This document shows positions 34,220-46,693 of a DNA stretch of 64,000 nucleotides, in pieces. The notes under the pieces are model-generated. The model ran no database searches, was not told the origin of the DNA, and saw only the letters and a list, made by a program, of their open reading frames with translations. The stretch is from Fennellomyces sp. T-0311 (Eukaryota > Mucoromycota > Mucoromycetes > Mucorales > Lichtheimiaceae): NCBI GenBank assembly GCA_025266875.1, contig JALLLT010000001.1, positions 248,001 to 312,000 on the forward strand. The letters are read 5' to 3'. The first letter of the stretch is position 1; each line of letters starts with the position of its first letter. Position numbers and translations under genes: made by a program.

Positions 34220-36312
34220 CACCTCACTATTATATCAACCTCACAACACACATGCAAGAGTAAATAGCGTAATCACTAACTGTACAGTTGTTAATGTCAA
34301 AATAAAGAAACTGATGTAACAAAGGCTGAGATGGAAAGACATATATACAATAGATGACTGGTATGTCAGGACATAACAATGCAACGCTATCTCTCTCCTT
34401 GAACTCATATATCTTCTGCAATTCAGTACTAACAAGGTTCTTTATCATTATATATATATTCTACTCATCTGCAAAGGTCCTATACATAGCCGATGAGATC
34501 TATAAAGTAAAGTAACACTTGCTATTCATTAACACAATGGCATATCATATAGGCAATATGTATAGTGCAACTCTTACATGTATTCTTTCTAAAGACACAA
34601 ATTCTGTAAATCCTTCATATAAAATCAAGGATATGCTTTTCAGAATATCAAATATGCATAAAAGCTTGATATGAAATACAAAATTAAGGATTGATGGTGA
34701 CCCTGAAAGCATATGGTCCCGCAGAAGAGTAGTTGCAGGTAGTAGTTGCTACTTTATATGTGTGATAAAAGAAGGGTAAAAGCTTATAACAATCGAAAGT
34801 CACTGAGACCGGAATAGACCTCTGTTATAAGATTTGTCGTTTTGATATTCTATGATAGTACTCTATTTATACTGGTCTGTTCGGATCATCGTTTACTACG
34901 ATATTCTAGCCCTTCTTTCATCAGATATTTCTTTAGTGTGTCGGTCCTCTCTTTAGACTCGCACTAAGGGATATATGCCCTGATTACTTCTATCCGATTT
35001 CTCGTTTTTCTGAATTATCATGTCAGCCACGACAATATGATCCATATTTTTCGAATGCCATGCAGCACCTCGCTTCTACTAGTTGTGTTATAGCCTCGTA
35101 AGGCCTGAATTTGATAGGACTTTTATCGATCGTATTGCTTGTTGCTGTCTATAGGAGCCATATGTTGCGAATTTTCTCAATGGTCGTACATAGTCCATGT
35201 GCTCTGTATATACAGCTTAAATTAAAGGTGGTGCTTTTCATTACCGAGACTAAATCTCACTTGACGTGCATACGCATCGACATATTGACTTAATTCTTTG
35301 CTGACGCCACGGCCAGCTCATATATCCTACTCCATGTGGGATGTGTGAGTTGACCGTGGCTTATTTTTTGGTCACCTTGTTTTGGCTATCGTGTTGCTTG
35401 ACTAGACCGGTCATTAACATTGCATCGCCGGATATTTCGCTGTACACCTCGCTCAATGTATCCACTGTTGTGCTGTTATATTGTTTCAGTCACTTTGGAA
35501 GAGACCATCTACTTGTGCGCTCTGCTCTATACAGGGTATACTGATGGATTAAGGCTTTTTTTTGTTGTTCAAGTCGGCATTGTGTTCCTTCGCTTGAATC
35601 GGCACACAAAAGTCGGACTGCATATACGCTGTGTTCCTGAAAGCTGTTTCTTTTTCTTCACCGATCGCATCCAACATGGACAAACATCGAAGACGACCTC
35701 AAAGAGCGAAGAACAAAGGAAACAGCTGTTGATGTCTGCTGGTCATCGGCAATTTCGAAAGCATTTTTTCTTGCGGCGTAATTAGCAAGAGGACTTTAAC
35801 AGCAATGACTAAACTGTAAAGACAATACGCAGCATTGTTGTAAGTTTACTAATTTAAAAGTATTTAGAATATCCATGATGATACATAGGCTGAGAACGCA
35901 GACAAAGTGATGGATGTTGAGCAAAATGCTGGCAGTAGTAATGGTCATGTAAAGATGTCGTTTGTTGGGCTGAAGGGCCAGTCGCTTATATAATTGTTGC
36001 GTTGTATGACACCTCAGGAATCAGAGCATAATCAGGCATCACTGGAGACTGCAGTAAACGAACATTCTGAGGATGGGAGTGATTCTAGGGTAGGCTTTTG
36101 GAATAGAATCTGTGTAAAACGAGGTGCAAGTGCTAAACGTGCAATAGTGATAGGAAACTGCGGATAAGGATATGAGGCCTGCAAACGCAAAAGACAACTC
36201 CAACGCCGAGGAAGAGGCTAATGTTGACGAAGACGGAGGGATGAATATCTAATTGGAGACAATAGGGTTGCCTGATATCGAGGAGCCTAGTTCTGCAAAG
36301 CCGTCGAGGATC
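34220..36312. other. Spacer plus degraded 5' region of the exonuclease pseudogene
   Basis: 34220-35630 shows no supported gene. From about 35650 there are short coding-like pieces in changing frames (for example SEEQRKQLLMSAGHRQFRKH near 35706-35765, and ESEHNQASLETAVNEHSEDG near 36018). These may be the decayed N-terminal, low-complexity part of the pseudogene that follows, but I cannot connect them with confidence. Confidence 0.4.
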
Positions 36313-38084
36313 ATCATGGAGAAAGCGAGGACGAGAATGATGAAGACGAAGATGAAGACGTCAGTACCGACCCGGATGCTGCACGAAAACATTGCCCTAT
36401 ATCCAAATATCTGTCCAAAATCCAAGCAGATCTACCGTCAACGCCCTTTTTCGCACTCAGAAAGAAACTGGATTGAACGACTTGGTACCTTCCTCGGGTG
36501 TTCCTGTGGATATCGCATATTTTGATCCGCAAAGGCCTTAGCTGCCCAGAATGTAAAATCAATCTACGTACAAAAGGATACTACAAAACGCCATATGCAC
36601 GCCGCGTGGCCGATCTCACCAGGTACACACTTTTATTGCTAGTACAATTCGTTGCGTTCTGTAACGTCAATTTAATTCGGTTACCTGATGTCAATGCGCT
36701 ATGTTTCTCATAACAAGAGGGTAAGTGACTTCGATGAGAAGAAGCAAAAGGGCTGCAACAAGGATCACCACCTGAACTCTTGGCTGAATCCCCTGCGCAT
36801 CTTACCCATCGTAGTGTTGTGCCGTTGAAGCTTGCTGATCTTCTAAGACCAAGCGCGCAAAATTCTGTTGGTCGAAACGGTTTGCACGAACTACACCGGC
36901 TAAAGCATGCACGACTCGAACTCCAATATCTGAGCACAGTCGATGAACGTTGCAAATCCATGCCACCTGTCCTGCAGCATTTTCAGTCAACATCGGTGCG
37001 AGACTTCTCCAGTTTTTCTGACAAGCAATACCTATTTACTCTCTGCCAGCTACCTCAGAGCGGTCTACAACGCGTTGATGGATCATATTCGACCGTTGAT
37101 TGATTTGCTGACAATGATGCTTCATGGAGAAGTATTGAAACAGAAAGGTTTTTTTTAACATTGGTTCTGATTGTGAATGGACCTTCACTGGTAGACGGAC
37201 AGGAAAGGTTGCCGCTGTCCAAATTGCCATCGACAATGCTGCTTATATTTTTCATCTCGCAAAGCTACGTGACATGTCGTCTTCTTTAGCTTCGTTTCTA
37301 CTTAGCGAACCCGTGTTAAAAATCAATGTGTGGGTCGATAGCGATTTCGCAGGATAAAGGACTTCGGGGGTTGGATGTTGAATCGGGCACTTTTTGCAAA
37401 GACCGAGGTCGCAGTAATGAGCGGATTAATGATACGAGGACTACTAGAACCAGGACCACTATCTCCATTCGTGATCCATTGATAAAAGAGAGTTGGCTTA
37501 TGATATCATTATAAACGACCAAAAAACGGCTATTGGAAAACAAAGCCAACCGTGGCTCAACGAATTGTGATAAGGGTAAATAACGTCACCATCTCTAGTG
37601 TTAGTGGTGACAATGGTACGAACAAGAGTACAATGATATATTGCAAACGAGAATTCTTAAAGACGCTTTCCACCTTACGGATCAAATCAAAGTATATAAG
37701 CGTCATGGTCTCCACGCTGGGATCCTTTAGACAGTACCGTGATGTCTTTTCATTTATGACGAAAATGGCCAAAGCGTGCAGAAGAATCCGTGCAGCCCAA
37801 AGGCACTTGGTGGAAACAAAATACTGGCTAAAAATTCTAGCTGGTTTTTCAAAAGAGTGAAGCGAATAATCCCTTTACCAGAAAAACTGTACCTAGTTAT
37901 TGAAGACCTGTTTAACGCCTACGGTCCTCTCAAATGTACTAAAAGCCAGCTGCCACTCTTTGATACTACTGCTGATAGGCAAGCAAAAAACATGTTACAA
38001 GCCGTTAAAGACGGCCAAGGATCTGACCCATCCGGTGGGTCATTCTACTACTGTGGCGCGACGCAGTCAATAGTCAGCCAATAA
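36313..38084 (+). pseudogene. Decayed DUF6729-like / WRN-type 3'-5' exonuclease protein
   Basis: Pieces in all three frames line up in a sensible order. First is an acidic segment (about 36313-36370), then a zinc-ribbon-like part, GLSCPECKINLRTKGYY followed by ARRVADLTRYT (36526-36630), as in DUF6729 proteins. Next is a conserved middle part with RCKSMPPVLQHFQS and FSDKQ (36780-37030). Then comes an exonuclease fold start, SDCEWTFTGRRTGKVAAVQI, continuing FHLAKLRD and FLLSEPVLK (37160-37320), and a C-terminal part with PLPEKLYLVIEDLFNAYGPL (37870-38000). The D-x-E pattern and layout resemble WRN-like exonucleases. Multiple stops and frameshifts make it non-functional. Such proteins are found in fungal repeats, often as transposon-like families. 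The family name is from memory and needs a profile search. Confidence 0.55.
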
Positions 38085-38464
38085 GTTCTGGATTAGGTGT
38101 GGAGATGCGCCAGAGACTCTGAGACGTCGGGTAAGGTTTCGGTGGGCACCACGTTTGATTGAATTGATGTCTTGACTATAATGATACGTATAGGAGACGA
38201 CTGATTTTATTCTCACCAATCTTGATGTGAGTTCATTTTAGAGGCTTAATAGTTTTAGATATATCCAAAGTTACTTGATATATGGGTTGGAAGTGTCAAC
38301 AGGTGTGGGCGGATCCATCATGGTCCTTGTGACTCTTGGACCTCCCAACACCTACATTGCTTGCGATTTGCACTTGATCTACAATCCAACTTTGACTACC
38401 CATACGTAGCGCCAAATGCTATTGAATATGAGCCATCGAACTGTCTCTTACCGCGAGATATCGC

Positions 38465-38859
38465 TGTCGTATCCTGACATACCTGTCATCCATTGTCTAC
38501 AGACCTTTCCATCTCAGCCTTTGTTACATCCGTTCCTTTATTTCGACATCAACAACCGCACAGTTATCTATTGGCCTGTTCACTGGCTTGTGTGTCAGTG
38601 AGACCTTGATCTGGGTTCAGACTTCAAGAAGGACCATTCACGTTAACTCAGTCTCTGCATGATTATCCGCTCCTTCGTAATAAGGCAGTATGGTCATTAG
38701 GGATTACGGCGATAACACGGATTCGGCTCTGATAGAAAAGCATTCACCTTCTCCGTCCCGACGCATCATCATTATAAATAGAGAGTAGTTCTCTTCAATA
38801 AAACAGGATCTTATTTTTTGGTCTCGTCATTTGAAGCTTTCCAATTGAGCGATACCACA
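38465..38859 (+). mobile_element. Solo LTR (plus) with perfect 5 bp target duplication
   Basis: 395 bp from TGTCGTATCCTGACATACCT to GCGATACCACA, flanked on both sides by ATCGC (38460-38464 and 38860-38864). TATAAATAGAGAGTAG, CTTCAATAAAACAGG and GGTCTCGTCATTTGAAGC are in the expected order. The TG...CA ends and 5 bp duplication identify this sequence family as true retrotransposon LTRs. The internal region was lost, presumably by LTR-LTR recombination. Confidence 0.85.
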
Positions 38860-38984
38860 ATCGCCAATAGTTTTGCTCATGAGTCGATTTCACCAACATG
38901 TGCTAACATGTGTTCTTCATACACGAGTTAAGGCTCATCTAGAATACTTGATATGCCGTCGAGATGCCAAATATACAATTGTAT

Positions 38985-41900
38985 CAGCTCATACCGATAA
39001 AAAATATCAACTGTTCTCGCGGACTGGGATTCGTTTGTGCAACTATGGTTGAAGGAAGCAGACGACTGGCGTATTTTTTATTAAAAGGCGCCTAAAAACA
39101 TTCAAGCACACCTCATTGATTGGCCTAAGGAACGTAATACAGTAAATACGATCGCAGATGAGATAAGAGCGAAGTATTGAGTGCCGAAAAGGAGCAATAT
39201 AAGTCGACGGGACTCAGAAAACTGTAGTTTATCAATGAAGAGTTCGCTCTATTCATATTAAATACTTATCGTAGGTGGGACTTTCTATTACCGATGTTAT
39301 CGAAGGTTATAACATAATTATATCTCTATATTCATTATGTATGTCATGCTGGGGCGCTATTGAGGAAGAGGTGATTCCTATCGTAATGGAGCCGGTCTAT
39401 ACCGGATAATGCTAAGCTAGGTGATAGCTGTTGAGACGCATTCATGATAGCGTCTATGACAATATGCTAGATATGGAAGATGTGTCCGCATGAGTGAGTT
39501 TTACTAAAAGGAAAGTGGGAGATAACCGTTCAGAGATAATGATCAATGGTTATGTTAAAGTTGGATATAACAGCCGACAAAATCACTGCTTGAATCGACC
39601 TAAAAAAATCTATGAGACCCAAACAGAGACTTCCAAGCAGCATACGAGCAATTACCTGAACCAATCTCAATGCCTATTTATTCTGCAGCTCCCTCTAGAC
39701 CACAAGTATAATAAAATTTGCATCCTGCACCAATAAATATCACTACTGCTGCATTTACAGCTTTGCATCATCGCCGAGGGTATTATCGTCCACTTGCCAC
39801 TTGCCACCTGTTCAAGCATATCAGCCACCGCCAACACCTCAATATTTAAAGCATACGGTATTAGCAGCGAGAACGGGGCATATGCGTCGTTGTCTAGTAA
39901 TAGTAACTACAGGATATCTATACTCTCTGCAGGTGTAAAGAGAGTTTGCAGGCTGCGGAAATGCACCAAGTGCGGAGATACAATTAGTCGTCCAGGCTGA
40001 TGCAACGGGTCAAACGCATGTTTAAAATAAACAAGTGTTTCCATTAAAGAATGATAAACCTACACTAATTCCCCCCTACGTACATGGTACCCAGACCACA
40101 TTGGTCCGAAATTGATTAGGAAAAAAAGCAGCACACAGCTACTCGCATATTTCCATTATCGCCAACACACTCTCTTCGGTAAATCCAAACACAAATACGC
40201 CCACTTTTCATGCTATTGATTCCATGTTCAGTTTATAATACAAAACAACGCGCGTATATAGTAATGACAGCTACGTACTTTAACTTATTGTCAGTATTTT
40301 CTAGTTGTTCAATTCTAACGTGAGCCATACTCCTATTTTTCTGTACACTTTGATGCGTAAAGCAAATGTTTAGGCATAGACTACAAGCGTTTTCTCCTCT
40401 ATCCTCAGAGCACGTATAACACATTTTCATTTTACGGATGCGTATAGGCGAATGGGTACCTAAATTTGGTACAGGCACAGATGATATGCAGGTACCCGAT
40501 TAAAGTACCCAGATGCGCACCTTGGATAAAGCCGCATCTATTTTTCTATACGTTACTTTAAACTCCATTCCATAGGACATTGACGCTCTAGTTTCTAAAT
40601 TCCGTATAGGCACATACGATATGCAGGTACCCGATTAAAGTACTCAGATCCGCGTCTTGGATAAAGCTGCATCTATTTTTCTGTGCGTTACTTTAAACTC
40701 CACTCCACAAAGCGTTGGCGCTCCAGCTTGCATTCACACATCGACTTGATCGCACTACGGCTTTCCATCACACTCCTTGATGTAGTATTATTTCGAAGCA
40801 CTGGGGAGTATTTTCTCCCGTAAAAAAGAAGGATCGAGTCACATTCTTGTGGAGTGTCCATAGTAAGTCCCAAAAGAAAATGGGCAACAGAGAGAAAGTT
40901 TCAGTACTTCCATCGCGAGCAAAATGCATAAGCAGTTTTCTTTATTTCAACTGCGGCTTTGGAAAGCACGATCGGCGTTGCATTAGTTGAGTTCTTTGTT
41001 TGTGTGTCGCGCCTGCCATTTTGGTCCCTGCCCGATTACTTATGCGACGAAGACGCCCGCAGAAAGTTACCACGCATGATTACCCCCTGTTTTATTTGTT
41101 GCAGTGCAGCCACCATACAATTTTCGTATCACCTGGTGCCCCTTGCTCAATATGTACTCTACTATGACATTCTATGAAATCAATTATTAGATATTCTGCT
41201 TGGATATATTAAATACAGTGTTGCATTTCTTGTGGGTGTTGTGAAACAAAAAGACAGGAATACAACTGTTTACATAACGAAGCGGTGAATTACCATATGC
41301 AAACGAATTGGTAAACAATGAAACCGGTACTTGAGTTACGCAAGTGCCACATATTTAAGGAGGTCAGACAGACGCCCTTTTTTCTCTAGGTCTTTTCTCT
41401 ACTTTTTTTTTTCTCATCTCAAGCTTTCGCAATGAGCCGTATCAACTTTATCAAGTAGACCATCGGTGGTCGACGCGAACAAGCAGGAAGATTTGCCACT
41501 GATCGTCTCGTTTGGAGCCACTTGAACAATCGTCATTACGTCGCCTTGGATGCCTTAGTCGCTGCCCGTGTACCTTTGAACCCGTGACCTTTCCTCGAGT
41601 GTTCACCGTAGCAGAGTTACCAGAAGATGCCGAGATTGCCTGCCCCACAAAATATGATTTATTGCGCTCGCATGTGCCGCCCCCAGAAGCAGTTGTTGCG
41701 CCGTCATTTGGATCTCTATATCAAGCAGTACCCGACTGACATTCATTGGGCGAAAATATGAGAGTACAGCTGCCGCAACTCGAAAATATATCAAGATATC
41801 TCTCTCGTTTACTTTGGAATAATCTTGGGATCCTTGCTCATTCTCCGTATGCCAACTTTAATCATTGCACTGGAAATTACTGTCACCAGGAATCACTGCC

Positions 41901-43557
41901 ACTGGAAGTCGCTGTCGCTGGGTTGTATACACCATCGCTCAAGTTGCCTTGGGTCGATGCTTTGGTGAAGGAGATATCTGGGTTCATGCGTGTGGGACTT
42001 TATCCTTAAATTCTGAGCATAGCGGGTTTATCACCGAAGCAACGCCTGGACGGATGACGATAAACAGAAGCACTGTAAGCCTGACCATGGACAAGGATGT
42101 CACCACGCAAAACATCCGCTCAAACTTGGGCTTCTGGGACGACAATGCCGACACCGCACTTTCAATGTCTGTAGACCTGTTCCTCTCATAGTTCTCAAGG
42201 GTATACAAATTGGTATTCCGTTCGACACTCACTACCTGCATATTGTGAAGCCAGTCATAATGTTGACCCTGTCCTGCCTGATTTACACGGGATCCCGATA
42301 CGACTTTTTCACCAATACCGATACATGGGATGAAGCAACGCTACAAGCATACAATAATTTCATTAACAGTTTCCTGTCGTCGGATAGCGTGGAAGGATTG
42401 AACCAGCTGGTAGACGCAAGATAGCCATCAACATTCGTCAAGTCAGGTAATAATATCAGAATCAGCCTGTCAGCTACTGTTGCTAATTTGAACAATCTAG
42501 TAGGTTACCGTTACTCGGTGTGATCCTGGTGCTGCCGACTTTTGCCTCTGTATAGCCAAGGAGCATCCTGGAAATCTGAATTACGATCCAGCTGTTCAGC
42601 AGCTCAAATGTAACGAAATTTATTGGACACTGTGCTGCTTCTTCGCATTACAAGAAGCCGTAAGCAATGCGCTGCCAACCTTCCCCGCTGAAGATGCCGT
42701 TATCAAAGAATGGCTGATTGACATAAAACAGGTAATACGTGTGATGAAACAAGTGCCAACTGATTACTTACTTTATTCAATGACACCCATTAATAATAGG
42801 TGTACGATCGCACGGCCGAGCAAAGTGGGCTGGTTGGTATCCTTCGGGATATCAAGCAGCAGGTCGCCGACACCGACGCAGCCAACTTCTCCACAAGGAT
42901 GACCGCAGCAAGGTCCAGAACCGGAGCGCCAACAGAGCCATCCGAACCCCGGAGAGGAGCACCATTGGTGTTCGAAGACCATCCGCACATCCCGAAACGT
43001 GTGGCTCAATTTGAGCAGATGAAGGCGGAGGAGACGATTCGAGTTTGTCGCGGGATTTCTCACCAGCACTATGCCACGCCCACACAATCTGCAAGATATC
43101 AGCACAGCGTTATACCGGCGGTGGTTTTTGAATCGCGCGGTGGGCATTGAGTTGCAGCAATCTGCGAGGTGTCGTATTCCCGACATACACCATCATCCAT
43201 GATTGCAAGATTTTTCTTAGTCCTTGTTTATATACACTGTCATTACAACATCAACAACCGTACAGTTATCGATTGTCCTATGTGCTCTTATGTGCAACCT
43301 TGATCCAACTTTATCGATCATGCACGGCAACTCTGTTAACTAAAGCTCAGTATGATCTTCGGACTCATTGACATTAGTCGGCAAGGTCATTGGAGACTCG
43401 ACGAGAATATGGATCTTTGGGCTATTAGACAACAAAAGTATTCATCTTCTCCATCCTGACTCATCATTATTATAAATAGACAGTAGCTTTCCTCAATAAA
43501 ACATTATCTTATTTCTGGTCTCGTCATTTCAAAGCCTTTCCTCGCTAAGGCATACCA
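38985..43557 (+). repeat. Long interspersed repeat, copy 3 (plus)
   Basis: Direct relative of copy 4 (45950-53234) and inverted relative of copies 1 and 2. It begins about 125 bases after a solo LTR and ends with the LTR at 43170-43557. It holds the pre-insertion sequence for both insertions found in copy 4: GATGTTATCGAAGGTTATAA at about 39293 and CCTATCGTAATGGAGCC at about 39382. Gene-like remnants in sense (41512-42190) include FEPVTFPRVFTVAELPED, WNNLGILAHSPYANFNHCTG and RSNLGFWDDNADTALSM, in different frames. No intact protein is present. The inverted-duplication arm (39335-43613) overlaps this copy. Confidence 0.6.
43170..43557 (+). mobile_element. LTR-like terminal repeat (plus) at the end of copy 3
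   Basis: Begins TGTCGTATTCCCGACATACA. It contains TATAAATAGACAGTAG, CCTCAATAAAACATT and TGGTCTCGTCATTTC, and ends GGCATACCA. It shares its downstream flank (a T run, then GACGAAGTCC) with the inverted LTR at 66-448, so both belong to the duplicated segment. Confidence 0.65.
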
Positions 43558-44091
43558 TTTTTTTTGACGAAGTCCTTCGGACTCTTCATTTGTTTTACTT
43601 TTACTCTTGACCTTTTGGGGAGTTTTACGGGCTCTTCCTTGGAGCTCTGCTACTATTATTGGATGACTTCCTAAGGAAATCTGCCGTACACGTCTATGCT
43701 ACTATATTTTACTCACTCTTGTCTTTTATAATTCTAGTCTTTCCTGATCGCTGGTTCAGCCACCAGTTATTTTCTTTATCCATTTGTTTGGATTTCTCTA
43801 TACCGATCCATCTGCGCCGATATCCAAGACTCAGACTCTTCTGCAAGCAAGGTCGTGCAAATGAGCCCCAGACTGCCATCACCATGACAATGGTACGCAT
43901 TCGTTTGGAAGGTGTAAGACTGTTACGTTGCTTCATACAAGTGACTTCAGTAAGGTTGATAAGCCTGAATTCGTTGTCGTCAGTATCGCCTTCAATCAGT
44001 TTGGGACATTAGTTGTTGGTTACAGGCAAACGATGTCATGAGCATTACTGTCTAGTTTCGTCAGAGACAAACCTGCAGCTCACTACAATGT
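43558..44091. other. Flank of the inverted duplication and spacer
   Basis: 43558-43613 is the inverse of 1-65. A frame of 117 codons (43659-44012) follows, with hydrophobic N-terminal residues, but I do not recognise it and see no splice or promoter support, so it is not called as a gene. Confidence 0.35.
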
Positions 44092-45890
44092 CACTGGGAA
44101 AAAATCTTGTTGGATCTTGTTGGATCTCGTTGGATCTTGTAATTTCTCGACAAGCTTGTTCAAGCCTTGTCCGATCTTGTCCTGAAGTTTAATTTGGAAA
44201 CAGGAGTAATCAAATTTGTCAAATCTTATTAAATCGTGTCAAATCTAGTTCCATATACCTTTAACTATTATGGGTATTTAGCAGTAAAACCTTTTTTCGA
44301 TGGCGATAAACAGTAGATAATAACAACTAATGCATCTATCCTACAATTATTTATGGCGGCTATTGAACTACATTTTATCTAAATCCATACCTGAATAGCC
44401 AGTAGTAGTTGCTAGGATATGAGATAAGTGTTGTCAGTACGTAACCGCAGCAACGACGCGCAGGGTTAAAACGCGAGATAAAAATTTTTGAAAGAGAAAG
44501 CTAAGTCCACTCTTCTTATGCGACACATCACAAACTGAATCGCTGGACCCTGACGAGATAAAATCATCAGATTCAAAACAAAGATCCTGATTCAAGCTGC
44601 CAGGTAAAGGATTCTATAAATATTTGCCAAAATTATTAATATGTTACCAGGTAGATTGTAGCAACCTGTTGGGCAGCACTACAGGAATTCGACTAGTATG
44701 ATCAGTGTTCCATTGGTCGTTAGCAATCGAACGAAGCAATGCGCTGTTGCGAGAAAGGCAAGCGATAACCTTTGTGTCATTGCCATGCCATGTATTCGTC
44801 TTCAGAAGTTGATCCTTATGAAGTGAAAAAGCTCCGGCATAAACTGGATTGGGAAATGTTGTGTCCGACTGTCGCTCTACGGCCCCTCGATACAATGCGT
44901 AGGCTTGGAAGGTTTCCCGGGCCACAAGAAAAAAGCCTCTAATATCGTCAGCCTTAGTGTCGTGAATGGTTTACACATTTTCTTTCGTGTTCTAGAATAC
45001 CAAGTTGAGTGGGTTTGAACAATTTGATGAATTTTGTACGTACCTATGTTGAAGAGCGTTTATCAACACTAACTATCCTCCGGCACCCTTGGCTAAAGTA
45101 TCAACATTATGACAAGCAGGCAGAGAAGAGTTTCCGCATACGACTGGAAGTAGATGTGGTTTGTATCGCATATTTTCAATGGGATTTTGAACTACTAACC
45201 ATTGTCAAATAGCATTGATACGTTTATGTAGCAGACAAGAGCGGCAACAACGCTGGGGCATATCGATCTGAATATGACCACCATGAAGATACAAACGTTA
45301 ATTTAGACAACGCAAATGAATGTGACAGCTATGGAGGTAGTGTATGATACGTACATTGAGGGTGATGGAACAGGAATGGCTATGGTCTGAGAGCAAACGG
45401 CACAACGTTACTGGAGAGAACATAGGAAAATTACGGAAGTAGTGTCAGTGAAAGCGAAACAATGGCCGTGGTCATAGAAGAGATGGTCGGCATGGACAAG
45501 TTGGTTTTGCAAGCGCATTGAGTGAGACTAATATGTTAAGGATGTCTTGTATATAGCCTTGAGTCTGCAGATTCTGCCTTTATATGCTGATCAGCAGGTA
45601 AGTCTCACTACACTTGACATTGGCACTCTTAAGTTATTAGTCTTTTAGTATCATGTTGCAATATATTCTAATAAAAGTCAGCGTTATGCTTTTTGACATG
45701 CAAAACGATATCATAATAATATTAGAAAAGTACACATTACATATACATGAAAACTTGTTCAAACTTCATTGGAACGAGTCTAAACTTGTTCAATCTAGTC
45801 CTTGTTATTCACTTAATAAAAAACCAGATTCAACAAGATCAGTTTTAACAAGATCCAATAAGATTCAACAAGATCGGTTTTCCCACAGTG
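44092..45890. mobile_element. Possible CACTG-ended DNA transposon, about 1.8 kb
   Basis: The left end CACTGGGAAAAAATCTTGTT is followed by repeated GGATCTTGTT words (44100-44180). The right end (about 45820-45890) has the inverse, with repeated AACAAGATCC words, and closes TTTTCCCACAGTG. The repeated subterminal motif in opposite orientation at the two ends is typical of CACTA-like elements. Inside, a minus-strand frame (44644-44925) includes FQAYALYRGAVERQSD and WHGNDTKVIACLSRN, but it matches no family I recognise. No clear transposase remains, so the element would be non-autonomous. Target duplication is unclear (TGT and TTC flanks). Confidence 0.5.
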
Positions 45891-46262
45891 TTCGTCGGGC
45901 GGGCCACTTCAATTCTGGTTCGCACATGGCCCGTTTTAGAGCCCTAATTGATACCGATCAAGAATATCAACTGCTTTCGAGAATCGGGATTCGTTTGCAC
46001 AACTATGGTCAAAGGAGGCAGACGACAAGCGTATCTTTTATTACAAGGCGCCTGAAAACATTCAAGCACACCTTATTGATTGGTCTAAGTAACGTAATAC
46101 TGTAAATACGATCGCAGATGAGATAAGAGCGAAGTATCGAGTATCGAAAAGGAACAATAGAAGTCAACGAAACTCAGAAAACTACAGTTTATCAATGAAG
46201 AGTTCGCTCTATTCATATTAAATGCTTATCGTGGATGGGGCTTTCTATTACCAATGTTATCG

Positions 46263-46435
46263 CACTGCAAAAAATTTTTGGGTGAATTTTGGGTGAATGA
46301 ATTTTCGAAGTGGTTAAACATAAGCTTTTTAACCACTTGTACTGCCATTTTTAGTAACTCAAGTGGTTAAAAAGCTTATGTTTAACCACTTCGAAAAATT
46401 ATTCACCAAAATTCACCCAAAAGTTTTTTGCAGTG
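46263..46435. mobile_element. Foldback MITE with CACTGCAAAAAA ends, copy 2
   Basis: 173 bp, the same length as and about 95 percent similar by eye to 33463-33635. It begins CACTGCAAAAAATTTTTGGG and ends GTTTTTTGCAGTG, with arms complementary over nearly their whole length. It sits in repeat copy 4 between GTTATCG and TATCCAAGG. Copy 3 has the uninterrupted GTTATCGAAGG at about 39297, so TATCG/TATCC looks like an imperfect duplicated target. Confidence 0.8.
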
Positions 46436-46693
46436 TATCCAAGGTTATAATATAATTATACCTGTATTTTCATTATGTATGTCATGTTGGAGTGTTATTG
46501 GGAACAGATGATGTCTATCCTTAGAGCATCCCCAACGGTTTGCGCTATTCTATTTTCTATTTGGTACACCGCTATCATAGCAGGACCATAGAAGCACCGG
46601 TTTTCCAACGGTTCGCGCTATAATAAAAATCACTGTGCTACGTTGATAGATGGACTTTCTATTTTATCTTTCCCGCTTATCCATTCCCTCAAC

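Noticed and set aside
33826..38859. A complete LTR retrotransposon bounded by the two near-identical LTRs
   Set aside because: Each LTR has its own flanking 5 bp duplication or near-duplication, and the interval holds no gag, protease or reverse transcriptase, so they are independent solo LTRs.
43659..44012. 117-codon frame with a hydrophobic N-terminus
   Set aside because: No domain, splice or promoter support, and it lies in a repeat-rich spacer. It could be chance.
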